A DNA stretch of 56,273 nt from Lachnoclostridium sp. UBA5890 (GCA_002431395.1 DJEU01000031.1:1-56273), one strand, 5' to 3'. Shown: positions 25,480 to 34,838, counted from the first letter of the stretch. The notes: generated by a model from the letters alone, not told the origin. Numbers and translations are program-made.

Positions 25480-25519
25480 GAACGGACAAGAAAATCCATT
25501 TCTTTTCCGTTCGTTTTTT
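25480..25519 (+). terminator. Rho-independent terminator after the AraC gene
   Basis: GAACGGA (25480-25486) and TCCGTTC (25506-25512) form a stem followed by GTTTTTT. A TATACT (25521-25526) follows immediately and may be the -10 of the next gene. Confidence 0.7.
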
Positions 25520-25532
25520 GTATACTATACAG

Positions 25533-25608
25533 GTAACTATTCAGGATTCAATGTATGGACCTCAATGAATCGTCGTGCTTGCACGTAAGAGACTTTGATG
25601 TCCATACA
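25533..25608 (+). repeat. GTAACTATTCAG family repeat, copy A (left end plus core)
   Basis: GTAACTATTCAG (25533-25544) is followed by a stem TGTATGGAC / GTCCATACA (25552-25560 and 25600-25608) enclosing the reverse of the conserved core (CAATGAATCGTCGTGCTTGC...). The right-hand CTGAATAGTTAC arm is missing. It lies in the probable 5' untranslated region of the nucleoside-hydrolase/GH39 operon. Confidence 0.85.
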
Positions 25609-25632
25609 AACACAGACGAAGGAGGCGGTTTT

Positions 25633-26529
25633 ATGCCATTGAAATATCAGGTTCCGGATTACAAAAAAGTCCGTGTTATCGTGGACAGCGATGCGGCGTG
25701 CGAGGCGGATGATCCGTTTGCAATCGCACATGCGTTACTGTGCGATAAGTTTATTGTGAAGGCAATCTTTGCGGAACATTTTAATTGTGAAGGAAGTACA
25801 AAACAGAGTTTTGAAGAGATTCAGAGAGTCGTGAAGGCGATGAAAAAAGATGTTCCGGTTCTTATGGGAGAAATTGGAAAAATGTCGGAAAAAGGAATCG
25901 GGGAAATTTCGGAGGCTTCGTCATTTTTGATTCGCGAAGCATTGCGGGAAGATGACAAACCGCTGTATGTTCTCTGCATTGGGGCGATTACGAATATTGC
26001 CTCGGCGATACAGGCGTGCCCGGACATTGTTCCGCGAATGACGGTTGTGTGGATCGGGGGACAGAGCCACGAGTACAGTACCAGCGAAGTGCGGGAATTC
26101 AATGCCGGAAATGATATCGAGGCCGCCAATCTTGTGCTGGGAAGCGGGGTTCGGTTTTGGCAGATTCCAAACGATGTGTATGGCAGTATGCGCATCAGTC
26201 TCGCCGAGATTCAGATGCGGATCGCGCCGTGTGGTGAGATTGGGAAGCATTTGTTTGAGCAAATGGAGGCTTATAACCGGTCAGAGCGCGCCGGATGGAC
26301 CCCGGGCGAGAGCTGGACGTTGGGCGATTCGCCGGCGGTAGGAGTTGTCATGGATGAATTCTGCGGAAAATATCACGAGACAGAAGCGCCGGTTATCAAT
26401 GAAGATACGACGAACCGATTTGAGAGCGGAAGACCGAAAATCCGTGTGTACACGTCGATTGACTCACGTTTTATATTAGAAGATTTTATCGCAAAACTGC
26501 AATGTTTTTATGGAGGGGAAGAATCGTGA
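25633..26529 (+). CDS. Nucleoside-hydrolase-like protein
   Basis: A 298-residue protein resembling inosine-uridine nucleoside hydrolases. The N-terminal metal-binding cluster reads VDSDAACEADDPFAIAHAL, a variant of DxDxGxDD, and further family-like elements are YVLCIGAITNIASAI (residues ~108-122) and NAGNDIEAANLVL. GGAGGCGG precedes ATG 25633. The stop overlaps the GTG start of the GH39 gene (GTGA), so the two are translationally coupled. Such proteins appear in glycan operons, and the substrate may be a glycoside other than a nucleoside; this is an inference. Confidence 0.75.
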   Translation: MPLKYQVPDYKKVRVIVDSDAACEADDPFAIAHALLCDKFIVKAIFAEHFNCEGSTKQSFEEIQRVVKAMKKDVPVLMGEIGKMSEKGIGEISEASSFLIREALREDDKPLYVLCIGAITNIASAIQACPDIVPRMTVVWIGGQSHEYSTSEVREFNAGNDIEAANLVLGSGVRFWQIPNDVYGSMRISLAEIQMRIAPCGEIGKHLFEQMEAYNRSERAGWTPGESWTLGDSPAVGVVMDEFCGKYHETEAPVINEDTTNRFESGRPKIRVYTSIDSRFILEDFIAKLQCFYGGEES

Positions 26530-28046
26530 AACAGATACATATAAATACAAATAATGTGGTAAATTTTACCAATAATACATTTTCCTGTATTGGCACAGGG
26601 CGCATGGATCTGGCGCTGCATAAAGAATATTTAGACCAGCTCGCATTGGTGCAAAAGGAGATTGGCTTTGATTATATCCGCGGTCATGGATTGTTTTGTA
26701 AAGATATGGCAATTTATCAGGAGCGCGAAGAGGCGGATGGAAGCATCGTCGAGGAGTACAATTTTACGTACCTTGATCAGGTGATGGATGCGTACCGGGA
26801 TCTCGATCTGAAACCGTTTATCGAGCTGGGATTTATGCCGGAAGCAATGGCAAGCGGCGAAGAAACGGTATTTTATTGGAAGGGAAACATCACGCCGCCG
26901 GCAGATTATGACAAATGGACCAGACTTGTGCAGAACACGCTTCGTCATTTGATCCGCCGTTATGGAGAAGAGGAAGTGTTGACATGGCCGATTGAGGTGT
27001 GGAATGAGCCGAATCTTGCGGTGTTTTGGAAAAATGCGGATAAAGCGGAATATTTTCATCTTTATGAAGTCAGCGTGAAGGCGGTGAAAGAAGTCAATGC
27101 GTCGCTGCGTGTCGGAGGACCGGCGATCTGTGGCGTCGATGATGTGGCATGGCTGACCGATTTTCTTGAATTTGTCCGGGAAAAGAAACTGCCGTTAGAC
27201 TTTGTGACGCGACATCATTATACCAGCGAAGTGCCGGAAAAATGTGGACATTACAGCTATGTTGCATTGCATCAGCCGGAAGAAGCATTTGAAATTCTGG
27301 AAAAGTCCAGAGAAATTGTGGATAACTACGAAGAATTTGCCGGAAAAGAGATTCATATTACCGAATTTAATACGTCGTATGTACCAAATGCGCCGGTGCA
27401 CGATACGTGTTACAATGCGGCCTATGTCGCGCACATGTTGTCAAGGCTGGGCGACTGCCATGCGTCGTATTCGTATTGGACGTTTGGCGACGTGTTTGAG
27501 GAATGGGGCGTGCCGTTTACGCCATTTCACGGGGGATTCGGTCTGGTTGCCAATGGCTGCATCCCGAAGCCGACATTTTGGACATTTGCTTTTTATAAGG
27601 GTTTAGAGGGTGTCTGCGTGTACCGCTCGGACGAAATGCTTGTCGTAAAAAGAAAAGATGGTTCGTATTATGGCGTGGTCTGGAACCCAGATAATGACGG
27701 AAACGGAGGCACATTGGAACTTGACATCAATATTGATTTGGTAGAAAATGGAAAATATTGTGCAGTAACAAGGCTTGTGGATGAAACACATGGAAATCCG
27801 CTGAAAGTCTGGCATGACCTCGGCGAGCCGGCGAATCCGACGCGCGGGGAAAATGCGCTGCTTCGCGAGGCAGCACGTCCGTATGTGGCGACACGGCAGA
27901 TTGAGGCAGCAGAAGGTACGCTGACCCTGCCTGTTGCATTGGAAAAAAATGGAATCCTAGCATTTGAACTGCGCCCGGTGGAATGCAGTCAGGATGCGGG
28001 TTATGATTACGAGAAAGTGCTTTCGCAGAAAGTGGCTTCCCGATAG
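26526..28046 (+). CDS. GH39 beta-xylosidase
   Basis: A 506-residue glycoside hydrolase that would release xylose from xylo-oligosaccharides. Catalytic acid/base Glu ~161 is in WNEPN and the nucleophile Glu ~280 in ITEFNTSY; FIRGHGLF-like YIRGHGLFCKDM and PFIELGFMPEAMA are also GH39 features. No signal peptide, so cytoplasmic. The GTG start at 26526 has GGAGGGG 8 nt upstream and overlaps the previous stop; an in-frame ATG at 26502 has no ribosome site. It is followed 14 bp later by the ABC exporter pair. Confidence 0.92.
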   Translation: MKQIHINTNNVVNFTNNTFSCIGTGRMDLALHKEYLDQLALVQKEIGFDYIRGHGLFCKDMAIYQEREEADGSIVEEYNFTYLDQVMDAYRDLDLKPFIELGFMPEAMASGEETVFYWKGNITPPADYDKWTRLVQNTLRHLIRRYGEEEVLTWPIEVWNEPNLAVFWKNADKAEYFHLYEVSVKAVKEVNASLRVGGPAICGVDDVAWLTDFLEFVREKKLPLDFVTRHHYTSEVPEKCGHYSYVALHQPEEAFEILEKSREIVDNYEEFAGKEIHITEFNTSYVPNAPVHDTCYNAAYVAHMLSRLGDCHASYSYWTFGDVFEEWGVPFTPFHGGFGLVANGCIPKPTFWTFAFYKGLEGVCVYRSDEMLVVKRKDGSYYGVVWNPDNDGNGGTLELDINIDLVENGKYCAVTRLVDETHGNPLKVWHDLGEPANPTRGENALLREAARPYVATRQIEAAEGTLTLPVALEKNGILAFELRPVECSQDAGYDYEKVLSQKVASR

Positions 28047-28060
28047 AGAGGAGAGACGCT

Positions 28061-29785
28061 ATGACACCATTAAAATGGTTTTCCGGATTTTTGAAAAAAT
28101 ACCGGCTGGCAATCGTGATTGGACTCGTGCTGATGACGGTTATTGTCGCCTGTGCGATCGTAAATCCGTACATTTCCGGAATGATTGTCGATGATGTGAT
28201 TCAAGGAGGCGCGTACGACCTTTTGCCAAAATTGATTGGCATTATGCTCGCGGTGACGGCGGTGCGTGCAATCCTTCGTTATACTACGCAGATGATGTTT
28301 GAAACCTGTTCACAGGGGGTGCTTTACCGCATGCGTGACGCGGTGTACCGCAAATTGCTGCAGGAAGATTTTGCCTTTTACAACCGCAACCGGACGGGGG
28401 ATCTGATGAGCCGCCAGACCGGAGATATGGACGCAATTCGGCATTTTGTCGCATTTGTCATTTACACGGTATACGAAAATGTACTGATGTTTATTTTTGC
28501 GCTTGTGATGATATTTATGGTAAATGTGAGACTGGCCTTGTGCATGATGGCGGTGTTGCCATTTTGCCTCATTACCACATATTTACAGTCGAAATATGTA
28601 AAGCCGAGATTTCACGAATGCCGTCAGAGTTTTTCGAGCCTCAATGCCTTTGTGCAGGAAAATATCAGCGGAAACCGCGTGGTAAAGGCGTTTGCTAAAG
28701 AGGAATACGAGAAAGAAAAATTTGAAAAAGAAAATGATAAATATCGCGAGGCAGAGCTTGGTGCCGCTTCGATCTGGTGCCGTTTTGTACCGATTTTTGA
28801 ACTGCTTTCCAATCTTTTGATGGTCGTACTTATTTTGTATGGCGGATATCAGGTGATCTGCGGCGAGATGACATTGGGAAATCTTGTTACCGTCAACGGC
28901 TATCTGTGGATGCTTTCCAATCCACTTCGTTTCGCAGGCTGGTGGGTCAATGACGTGCAGCGTTTTATCACTTCGGTGGAAAAAATATATGACACGTATT
29001 CCAAAGAACCTGATGTCAAGAAGCCGAAAAAGGGCATTAAGCGCAAGGAAATGCAGGGAAATATTGAGTTCCGCAACGTCTCTTATGAAGTGGAAGGCGA
29101 GGACATTATCCACAATATCAGTTTTTCGGTGGAAAAAGGCCAGACAGTGGGAATCCTTGGTTCTACAGGAGCCGGAAAATCGACGATCATGAACCTTCTC
29201 TGCCGTTTTTACGATGTGACGGAAGGAGAAGTTCTGGTCGATGGGATCAATGTAAAAAATTGGGATTTGCATGATCTGCGCGACAATATTGGAATGGCGA
29301 TGCAGGATGTCTTTTTGTTTTCCGATACGATCGAAGGGAATATTGCCTACGGAAAGCCGGACTGCACTTTTGAAGAGGTCAAAGAGGCGGCGGTTATGTC
29401 GGATGCGAATCTGTTTATCAAAGCGATGCCGGACGGCTATCAAACGATCGTCGGCGAGCGCGGGGTAGGACTGAGCGGCGGTCAGAAGCAGCGTATTTCT
29501 CTTGCGAGAGCACTTTTGAAAAAGCCGTCGATTCTGATTCTTGATGATACGACTTCTGCCGTCGATATGGAGACAGAAAGTTATATTCAGGAACAGTTGA
29601 AAAAACTTGGCAGAAAACATACCGTGTTTGTCATTGCTTACCGCATTTCTTCGATTAAAGATGCCGATGTGATCTTTGTTATGGACGAAGGGCGGATCGT
29701 TGAGCGTGGCAATCACGAGAGCCTTTTGAAGCAGAATGGCTATTATGCAACTGTTTACAAACATCAAAATGGAATGGAGGGATAA
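28061..29785 (+). CDS. ABC exporter half-transporter with degenerate catalytic site
   Basis: A 574-residue type IV ABC exporter subunit: six membrane helices (residues ~1-310) and a nucleotide-binding domain (~340-574). Walker A is GSTGAGKST (~367), signature LSGGQKQ (~471) is canonical, but Walker B reads ILILDDTTSAVD, with Asp in place of the catalytic Glu, and the switch His is replaced by Tyr (VIAYRIS). With the next gene this makes a classical heterodimer with one degenerate and one active ATP site. Substrate unknown. AGAGGAGAG precedes the ATG; the partner starts 2 bp after its stop. Confidence 0.92.
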   Translation: MTPLKWFSGFLKKYRLAIVIGLVLMTVIVACAIVNPYISGMIVDDVIQGGAYDLLPKLIGIMLAVTAVRAILRYTTQMMFETCSQGVLYRMRDAVYRKLLQEDFAFYNRNRTGDLMSRQTGDMDAIRHFVAFVIYTVYENVLMFIFALVMIFMVNVRLALCMMAVLPFCLITTYLQSKYVKPRFHECRQSFSSLNAFVQENISGNRVVKAFAKEEYEKEKFEKENDKYREAELGAASIWCRFVPIFELLSNLLMVVLILYGGYQVICGEMTLGNLVTVNGYLWMLSNPLRFAGWWVNDVQRFITSVEKIYDTYSKEPDVKKPKKGIKRKEMQGNIEFRNVSYEVEGEDIIHNISFSVEKGQTVGILGSTGAGKSTIMNLLCRFYDVTEGEVLVDGINVKNWDLHDLRDNIGMAMQDVFLFSDTIEGNIAYGKPDCTFEEVKEAAVMSDANLFIKAMPDGYQTIVGERGVGLSGGQKQRISLARALLKKPSILILDDTTSAVDMETESYIQEQLKKLGRKHTVFVIAYRISSIKDADVIFVMDEGRIVERGNHESLLKQNGYYATVYKHQNGMEG

Positions 29786-29787
29786 AA

Positions 29788-31572
29788 ATGGCGAAGCGAA
29801 ATACGTTCTCCGAAGATGAAATTTACGAAGAAAAATTTGACATCAATCAGGTAAAGCGGCTGTTTCATTATGTGAAACCATATCGCGCCCAGATTGCACT
29901 GATCGCCGTATTGATGCTGAGTTCTTCCGGACTTTCGATGTTGATTCCGACGTTTTTTATGAAAGTGATGGACGACTGTATTCCGATGGGAATGGCAGGA
30001 ATGAAGCCGATTTTAGGTTACGTTGCGGCAATCCTTCTCATTACGGTGTACGGCATGATCAGTTTGAAACTGAAGATTCGTTATATGAGCCGCATTGGCC
30101 AAAATATCGTGCATGAGATACGAAGCGATATTTTTAATCATTTACAGGAATTGCCATTTTCGTATTACGATGAACGACCGCATGGAAAAATTCAGGTTCG
30201 AGTGGTAAATTATGTAAATAACCTGAGTGATCTGCTGTCGAATGGTATCATTAATACAATTACCGATCTCTGCAACCTGTTTTTTATCGTAGGTTTTATG
30301 ATTGCGATCAATGGGAAACTTACGCTGCTTTGTATGTGCGGACTGCCGGTGCTTGTGTTTGTCGTGGTATTGATCAAGCGCAAACAGCATAAATCCTGGC
30401 AGATTCAGTCCAATAAGCAGTCCAACCTGAACGCCTACATCGCCGAGAGCATCAATGGTGTGCGCGTGACGCAGTCGTTTGTACGCGAAGAGGAAAATAT
30501 TGACATTTTCAATGGGCTGTCACGAAGTTACCGAAAAGCGTGGATGCGCGCAGTGCGTTACAATTTCCTCATGTCGCCGATGGTGGATATTATTTCCAAT
30601 ATTACGACAGCATTTATCTACGTGCTGGGAATTCAATGGATGTTTCAGCCGGATTCCGGCATTACGGTCGGCGTGCTGGTGGCATTTACCGCATATATCA
30701 GCCGTTTCTGGAACCCAATCAATACGCTGGCATCTTTTTACAATTCGCTCCTTACGGCGATTTCGTATCTGGAGAGAATTTTTGAGACGATCGATGAACC
30801 GGTCGATGTCAAAGACCGCGAAGATGCGGTTCCGATGCCTCCGATCCGGGGAGAAGTCGAATTTCAGGACGTTACCTTTAGTTATGAACCGGGAGTTGAG
30901 ATCCTTCAGCATGTAAATCTGAAGGCGGAGCCGGGAAAATGTATTGCGATCGTTGGCCCGACAGGAGCCGGAAAATCGACGATTGTAAATCTTATCAGTC
31001 GTTTTTACGATGTGGACAGCGGAAAAGTGCTGATCGATGGCATCGACATCAGCGGCGTGACATTGAAAAGTCTTCGAAGCCAGATGGGAATTATGATGCA
31101 GGACAGTTTCATCTTTTCCGGAACTATTATGGACAATATCCGCTACGGCAATCAGGACGCAACGGATGAGGAAGTGATCGAGGCGGCGAAAGTGGTCTGT
31201 GCGCATGATTTTATCATGGAAATGGAAAATGGCTATCAGACGGCCGTAAATGAACGGGGAAGCCGGCTTTCCGCCGGGCAGCGCCAGTTGATCTCCTTTG
31301 CGAGAGCGCTTCTTGCCTGCCCGAATATTCTTATCATGGATGAGGCGACGTCGAGTATCGATACTGAGACGGAAATCCTTCTGCAAAAGGGATTGAACCG
31401 TCTTTTGGAAGGAAGAACTTCGTTTATTATCGCGCATCGGCTTTCGACGATCAAAAATGCGGATGAAATTTTGTATGTCGACAAAGGTGGCATCGTGGAA
31501 CGTGGAAACCACGAAGAACTGATGGCGAAACGGGGCGAATATTACCGCCTGCAAATGGCGCAGAAGAGCTGA
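29788..31572 (+). CDS. ABC exporter half-transporter with catalytically intact Walker B
   Basis: A 594-residue partner of the preceding subunit. It has an N-terminal extension (~30 residues), six membrane helices and a nucleotide-binding domain with Walker A GPTGAGKST, Walker B ILIMDEATSSID with the catalytic Glu, and switch His in IAHRLS, but a variant signature RLSAGQRQ. Its Walker motifs plus the partner's LSGGQ form the active site; its altered signature completes the degenerate site. The exporter closes the AraC-GH39 gene block, so it may export a toxic sugar derivative or peptide (inference). Confidence 0.92.
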   Translation: MAKRNTFSEDEIYEEKFDINQVKRLFHYVKPYRAQIALIAVLMLSSSGLSMLIPTFFMKVMDDCIPMGMAGMKPILGYVAAILLITVYGMISLKLKIRYMSRIGQNIVHEIRSDIFNHLQELPFSYYDERPHGKIQVRVVNYVNNLSDLLSNGIINTITDLCNLFFIVGFMIAINGKLTLLCMCGLPVLVFVVVLIKRKQHKSWQIQSNKQSNLNAYIAESINGVRVTQSFVREEENIDIFNGLSRSYRKAWMRAVRYNFLMSPMVDIISNITTAFIYVLGIQWMFQPDSGITVGVLVAFTAYISRFWNPINTLASFYNSLLTAISYLERIFETIDEPVDVKDREDAVPMPPIRGEVEFQDVTFSYEPGVEILQHVNLKAEPGKCIAIVGPTGAGKSTIVNLISRFYDVDSGKVLIDGIDISGVTLKSLRSQMGIMMQDSFIFSGTIMDNIRYGNQDATDEEVIEAAKVVCAHDFIMEMENGYQTAVNERGSRLSAGQRQLISFARALLACPNILIMDEATSSIDTETEILLQKGLNRLLEGRTSFIIAHRLSTIKNADEILYVDKGGIVERGNHEELMAKRGEYYRLQMAQKS

Positions 31573-31637
31573 GATTGCGCTTTTGGGACTTTTGGTTTGG
31601 TGATGACGGGGCGATGAGGAGGGAGAAGGCTATTGTA

Positions 31638-31949
31638 GTGTGGTCTGACGGGCGAAAACACTGCGTGGGTCAAAGGAATTATCGGCGAAGTGTGGTCTGA
31701 CGGACGAAAAGGCCGCGCGGGTCAAGAAGTCCGGCGCCGAAGTGTGGTCTAGTGGACGAAAAGGCCGCGCGGGTCAAAGAAATTATCGGCGAAGTGTGGT
31801 CTGACGGACGAAAACGTCGCGCGGGTCAAAGGAATGGTCGGTGGAGTGTGGTCTGACAGGCGAAAACCGGGCCTGAACCAAAGGACGCGCCACCAAAATG
31901 TGGTCTGGTGGACGAAAAGGCCGCGCGGGTCAAAGAAACTGCATATATC
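31638..31949 (+). repeat. Array of six 52-bp tandem repeats
   Basis: Units begin at 31638, 31690, 31742, 31794, 31846 and 31898, all exactly 52 bp apart. Each opens (G/A)TGTGGTCT, has ACGAAAA or GCGAAAA in the middle and, in five of six, GGGTCAA near position 32; arms TGGTCT and GGGTCA can pair. It fills the 31573-32060 gap between genes and ends about 40 bp before the -35 of the CmpB-like gene. GC content is higher than in the related array at 9768. Confidence 0.9.
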
Positions 31950-31988
31950 GTATGCCTCAAACGCCACAAATCGCCACTCAGATCAAAA

Positions 31989-32017
31989 TTGCCAAAACCC
32001 TTAAAACATGATACACT
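31989..32017 (+). promoter_or_regulatory. Extended -10 promoter behind the 52-bp array
   Basis: TTGCCA (31989-31994), a 17-bp spacer ending in TGA, and TACACT (32012-32017), the same hexamers as the promoter following the other array. Confidence 0.75.
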
Positions 32018-32060
32018 TACTTTAAGAAATTGCAACGAACAGAAAGGAACCAAAGACAAA

Positions 32061-33350
32061 ATGACAGGATACCAGATTTTATGGCTGTTTTTATGCTACT
32101 CCTTTACCGGATGGATATTGGAGACCGTGGTGGCGACACTGCGTCAGCGGCGCATCACAAACCGCGGTCTGATCAATGGCCCATTTTGTATCATTTACGG
32201 AATCAGTGCGGTGTTGATCACGATTACCGTGCAGGAATTGACCGGTGTAGCCTTATTTTTGTTCTCAGCAGTTTATGCTACAGTAGTAGAATGGATTGCC
32301 GGGCATTTGATTGAAAAAATATATCACGAGCGATGGTGGAATTATTCGGATGTAAAATGGAACCTTGGAGGTTACGTTTGTCTTCCTGCATCCATTTTGT
32401 GGGGAGCTCTCGGCTTTTTTGCGGTAACAGTAGGAAACCGGCTGCTGCTCGACTTGTTCCGCGTCTGCCCGCTTGTGGTGATGCGCGTGATCCTTTGGGT
32501 GATCGCCGGACTGCTTTTGGCGGATGTACTCTTTTCGCTGATTCCAATTTTTTACAAAGGCGAAGGTGTCGAGCTTGTCAAAGAGGCCGACGGAAAATTT
32601 ACGGAAGTGAGTAAACGCCTGCGTCACTGGATCACCGTGCGCATGACCAAACGTATCCGCAAAGCGTATCCAAAATCCGAAAAAGTGGAAAAGGTTGAAA
32701 AGCGGACAGACGTATTTGCGTATGGCTGCGGATTTTATAAAGTTGTTTTATTGTTTTTTATCGGTTCCTTTTTGGGAGACATTGTGGAGACAATTTTCTG
32801 TCGCCTGAAAGCCGGTGTGTGGATGAGCCGAAGCAGCGTCGTCTGGGGACCATTCAGCATCGTGTGGGGACTTGCTATTGCGGTGATTACGGCAATGCTT
32901 GTCCGCTACAAAGACCGAAGCGACGGATTTCTCTTTACCCTTGGTGTATTTCTCGGGGGTGCATATGAATATCTTTGCAGCGTATTTACAGAAATTGTCT
33001 TTGGCAAAGTGTTCTGGGACTACAGCAATATGCCGTTTAACCTTGGTGGCCGTATTAATCTGCTATACTGCCTGTTTTGGGGAATTGCTTCCGTAGTTTG
33101 GTTTAAAATTATTTATGTGCGGATTTCCGATGCCATTGAAAAAATTCCAATCAAGGTAGGAAAGGCTGTGACGTGGATACTTATCGTATTTATGTGCATC
33201 AATGTGACAGTAACTTGTATGGCGCTTGTCCGCCACGACCAAAGGGCACACGGCGTTCCTGCGCAAAGTAGTTGGCAGCAGTCGATGGATGAGCATTTTG
33301 ACGATGCGCGGATGGAGAAAATCTATCCCGATGCCCAGCAGGCCGATTAA
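32061..33350 (+). CDS. CmpB-type (putative ABC transporter type IV) membrane protein
   Basis: A 429-residue membrane protein with two copies of the CmpB-like domain (residues ~1-170 and ~225-400), each with four or five hydrophobic segments. Internal repeats are visible: LFLCYSFTGWILETVV / LLFFIGSFLGDIVETIF and LGGYVCLPASILWGALG / LGGRINLLYCLFWGIAS. The family is widespread in Clostridia and its role is unknown. ATG 32061 follows AGAAAGGAACC; the open frame runs back into the repeat array and should be ignored there. Confidence 0.8.
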   Translation: MTGYQILWLFLCYSFTGWILETVVATLRQRRITNRGLINGPFCIIYGISAVLITITVQELTGVALFLFSAVYATVVEWIAGHLIEKIYHERWWNYSDVKWNLGGYVCLPASILWGALGFFAVTVGNRLLLDLFRVCPLVVMRVILWVIAGLLLADVLFSLIPIFYKGEGVELVKEADGKFTEVSKRLRHWITVRMTKRIRKAYPKSEKVEKVEKRTDVFAYGCGFYKVVLLFFIGSFLGDIVETIFCRLKAGVWMSRSSVVWGPFSIVWGLAIAVITAMLVRYKDRSDGFLFTLGVFLGGAYEYLCSVFTEIVFGKVFWDYSNMPFNLGGRINLLYCLFWGIASVVWFKIIYVRISDAIEKIPIKVGKAVTWILIVFMCINVTVTCMALVRHDQRAHGVPAQSSWQQSMDEHFDDARMEKIYPDAQQAD

Positions 33351-33370
33351 AAAAATAGTTACGAAAAAAT

Positions 33371-33449
33371 AAAAGACCCCTTGCATTTGTCGAACATATG
33401 TGCTATACTAACACAAAACAAACGTTCGGTGGTGCAAGGGGGCTTTTTT
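33371..33449 (+). promoter_or_regulatory. Promoter enclosed by a long inverted repeat
   Basis: TTGCAT (33381-33386) and TATACT (33404-33409) are 17 bp apart. They lie between AAAAG-CCCCTTGCA (33371-33385) and TGCAAGGGG-CTTTTT (33433-33449); the right arm contains the AAGGGGG ribosome site directly before the start codon. A cruciform-like operator is possible. Just upstream, AATAGTTACGAAAAAATAAA (from about 33354) is identical to sequence next to repeat copy B at 38558. Confidence 0.6.
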
Positions 33450-34838
33450 ATGGATCTGTCGGCAGATATTTTTCAAAAACTGGAGATTTTAGCGGATGCA
33501 GCGAAGTATGATGTCGCCTGTACTTCGAGTGGGTCAAGCCGAAAGGGAAAAAAGGGGATGATGGGAAATGCGGTCGCCGGGGGAATCTGCCATTGTTTTG
33601 CGGCGGATGGAAGATGTATTTCCCTGCTCAAAATTTTACAAACAAATGAATGCGTTTATGACTGCAAATACTGTCAGAACCGCTGCTCCAATGATATTCC
33701 GCGGGCATCCTTTACGCCGGAGGAAATCGCGGAACTTACGATTTCTTTTTACCGGAGAAATTATATCGAAGGTTTGTTTTTAAGTTCCGGGATACGGAAA
33801 AATCCCGATTATACGATGGAGCAGATGTATCAGGTGGTATATCTGCTGCGCACAAAATACAAATTTAATGGCTATATTCATGTGAAGGCGATTCCGGGGG
33901 CAGATCCGCTTTTGATCGAAAAAACAGGCTGGCTTGTGGACCGTATGAGTGCGAATCTCGAACTTCCTACAGCAGATGGGTTAAAGACGCTTGCACCGCA
34001 GAAATCGCGGAAAAAGATTTTGACACCACTCCGCCAGATTCAGGTGGGACGACAGGAAAATGCGCTGATGCTGAGCGATGGAAGAAAATCCGCGATGCCC
34101 GCACTTCCGGATAAGATGCGAAAAGATTTTGCATTGCAGGAGGTAAAAAAAGGAAGTACGTTTGTGCCGGCGGGGCAGAGTACGCAGATGATCGTGGGGG
34201 CGACCGAGGAAAGCGATTATGAGATTGTTCATGTGGCAGAAGCTTTGTATAAAAATTTTGATCTGAAAAGGGTTTTTTATTCGGCCTTTGTAAATACGAC
34301 AGGGGATCCCCTGCTTCCGATGACAAAGGAAGGACCGCCGCTTTTGCGGGAACACCGGCTGTATCAGGCAGATTTTCTGCTTCGCTTTTATCAGTTTAAA
34401 GCGGATGAGATTATTACCGAAGAAAATCCGTTTTTGAATGTGCAGGTAGATCCAAAGTGCAATTGGGCATTGAATCATCTTGAATATTTTCCGGTAGAAG
34501 TGCAGACGGCAGATTATCATACCTTGCTCCGTATCCCGGGAGTCGGGGTAAAATCGGCGCGGCGCATAATCGCGGCGAGGCGGCTTGGGAAACTGGATTA
34601 CACTTCCCTTAAGAAATTTGGTGTCGTTTTAAAGCGGGCGATGTACTTTATTACATGCGGGGGTAAAACTATGGTTCCTCTGCGGATGAATGAACGCTTT
34701 ATCCTGACGAATCTTCTCGGACTGAGGGAACGCCTTCCGGCAGCAGTTACCGGGGAAGACCGTTATGAGCAGTTATCGCTTTTGGACATTTATCCACAGG
34801 GAGAGGTGGAAATGGGGCAGCAAAGGAGGAGCAGCTGA
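33450..34838 (+). CDS. Radical SAM putative DNA modification/repair protein (TIGR03916 type)
   Basis: A 462-residue radical SAM protein of the family usually paired with a uracil-DNA-glycosylase-like or DUF4130 partner. Near the N terminus are LADAAKYDVACTSSGSSR and the radical-SAM cysteines in CVYDCKYCQN. A helix-hairpin-helix segment, LLRIPGVGVKSARRIIAARR (residues ~350-370), supports DNA binding. ATG 33450 is preceded by AAGGGGG. Its stop overlaps the ATG of the next gene (TGATG), so the two are coupled. The chemistry is not established. Confidence 0.9.
   Translation: MDLSADIFQKLEILADAAKYDVACTSSGSSRKGKKGMMGNAVAGGICHCFAADGRCISLLKILQTNECVYDCKYCQNRCSNDIPRASFTPEEIAELTISFYRRNYIEGLFLSSGIRKNPDYTMEQMYQVVYLLRTKYKFNGYIHVKAIPGADPLLIEKTGWLVDRMSANLELPTADGLKTLAPQKSRKKILTPLRQIQVGRQENALMLSDGRKSAMPALPDKMRKDFALQEVKKGSTFVPAGQSTQMIVGATEESDYEIVHVAEALYKNFDLKRVFYSAFVNTTGDPLLPMTKEGPPLLREHRLYQADFLLRFYQFKADEIITEENPFLNVQVDPKCNWALNHLEYFPVEVQTADYHTLLRIPGVGVKSARRIIAARRLGKLDYTSLKKFGVVLKRAMYFITCGGKTMVPLRMNERFILTNLLGLRERLPAAVTGEDRYEQLSLLDIYPQGEVEMGQQRRSS

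Noticed and set aside
28583..29767. Long open frame antisense to the first ABC exporter gene (394 codons)
   Set aside because: It mirrors a strong ABC transporter gene, has no recognisable domain and no ribosome site; the same applies to the antisense frames at 30520-31554 and 47441-48172.
31638..31949. 52-bp arrays as a CRISPR
   Set aside because: There are no constant repeats separated by unique spacers; the whole 52-bp unit is repeated and no cas genes are present.
31749..32059. Small minus-strand frames within array 2
   Set aside because: They arise from the repeat (recurring FFDPRGLFVH-like peptides), lack ribosome sites and are not protein-like.
32278..32614. Small frames overlapping the CmpB-like gene
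   Set aside because: They are out-of-frame shadows of a membrane protein gene with clear internal repeats in the chosen frame.
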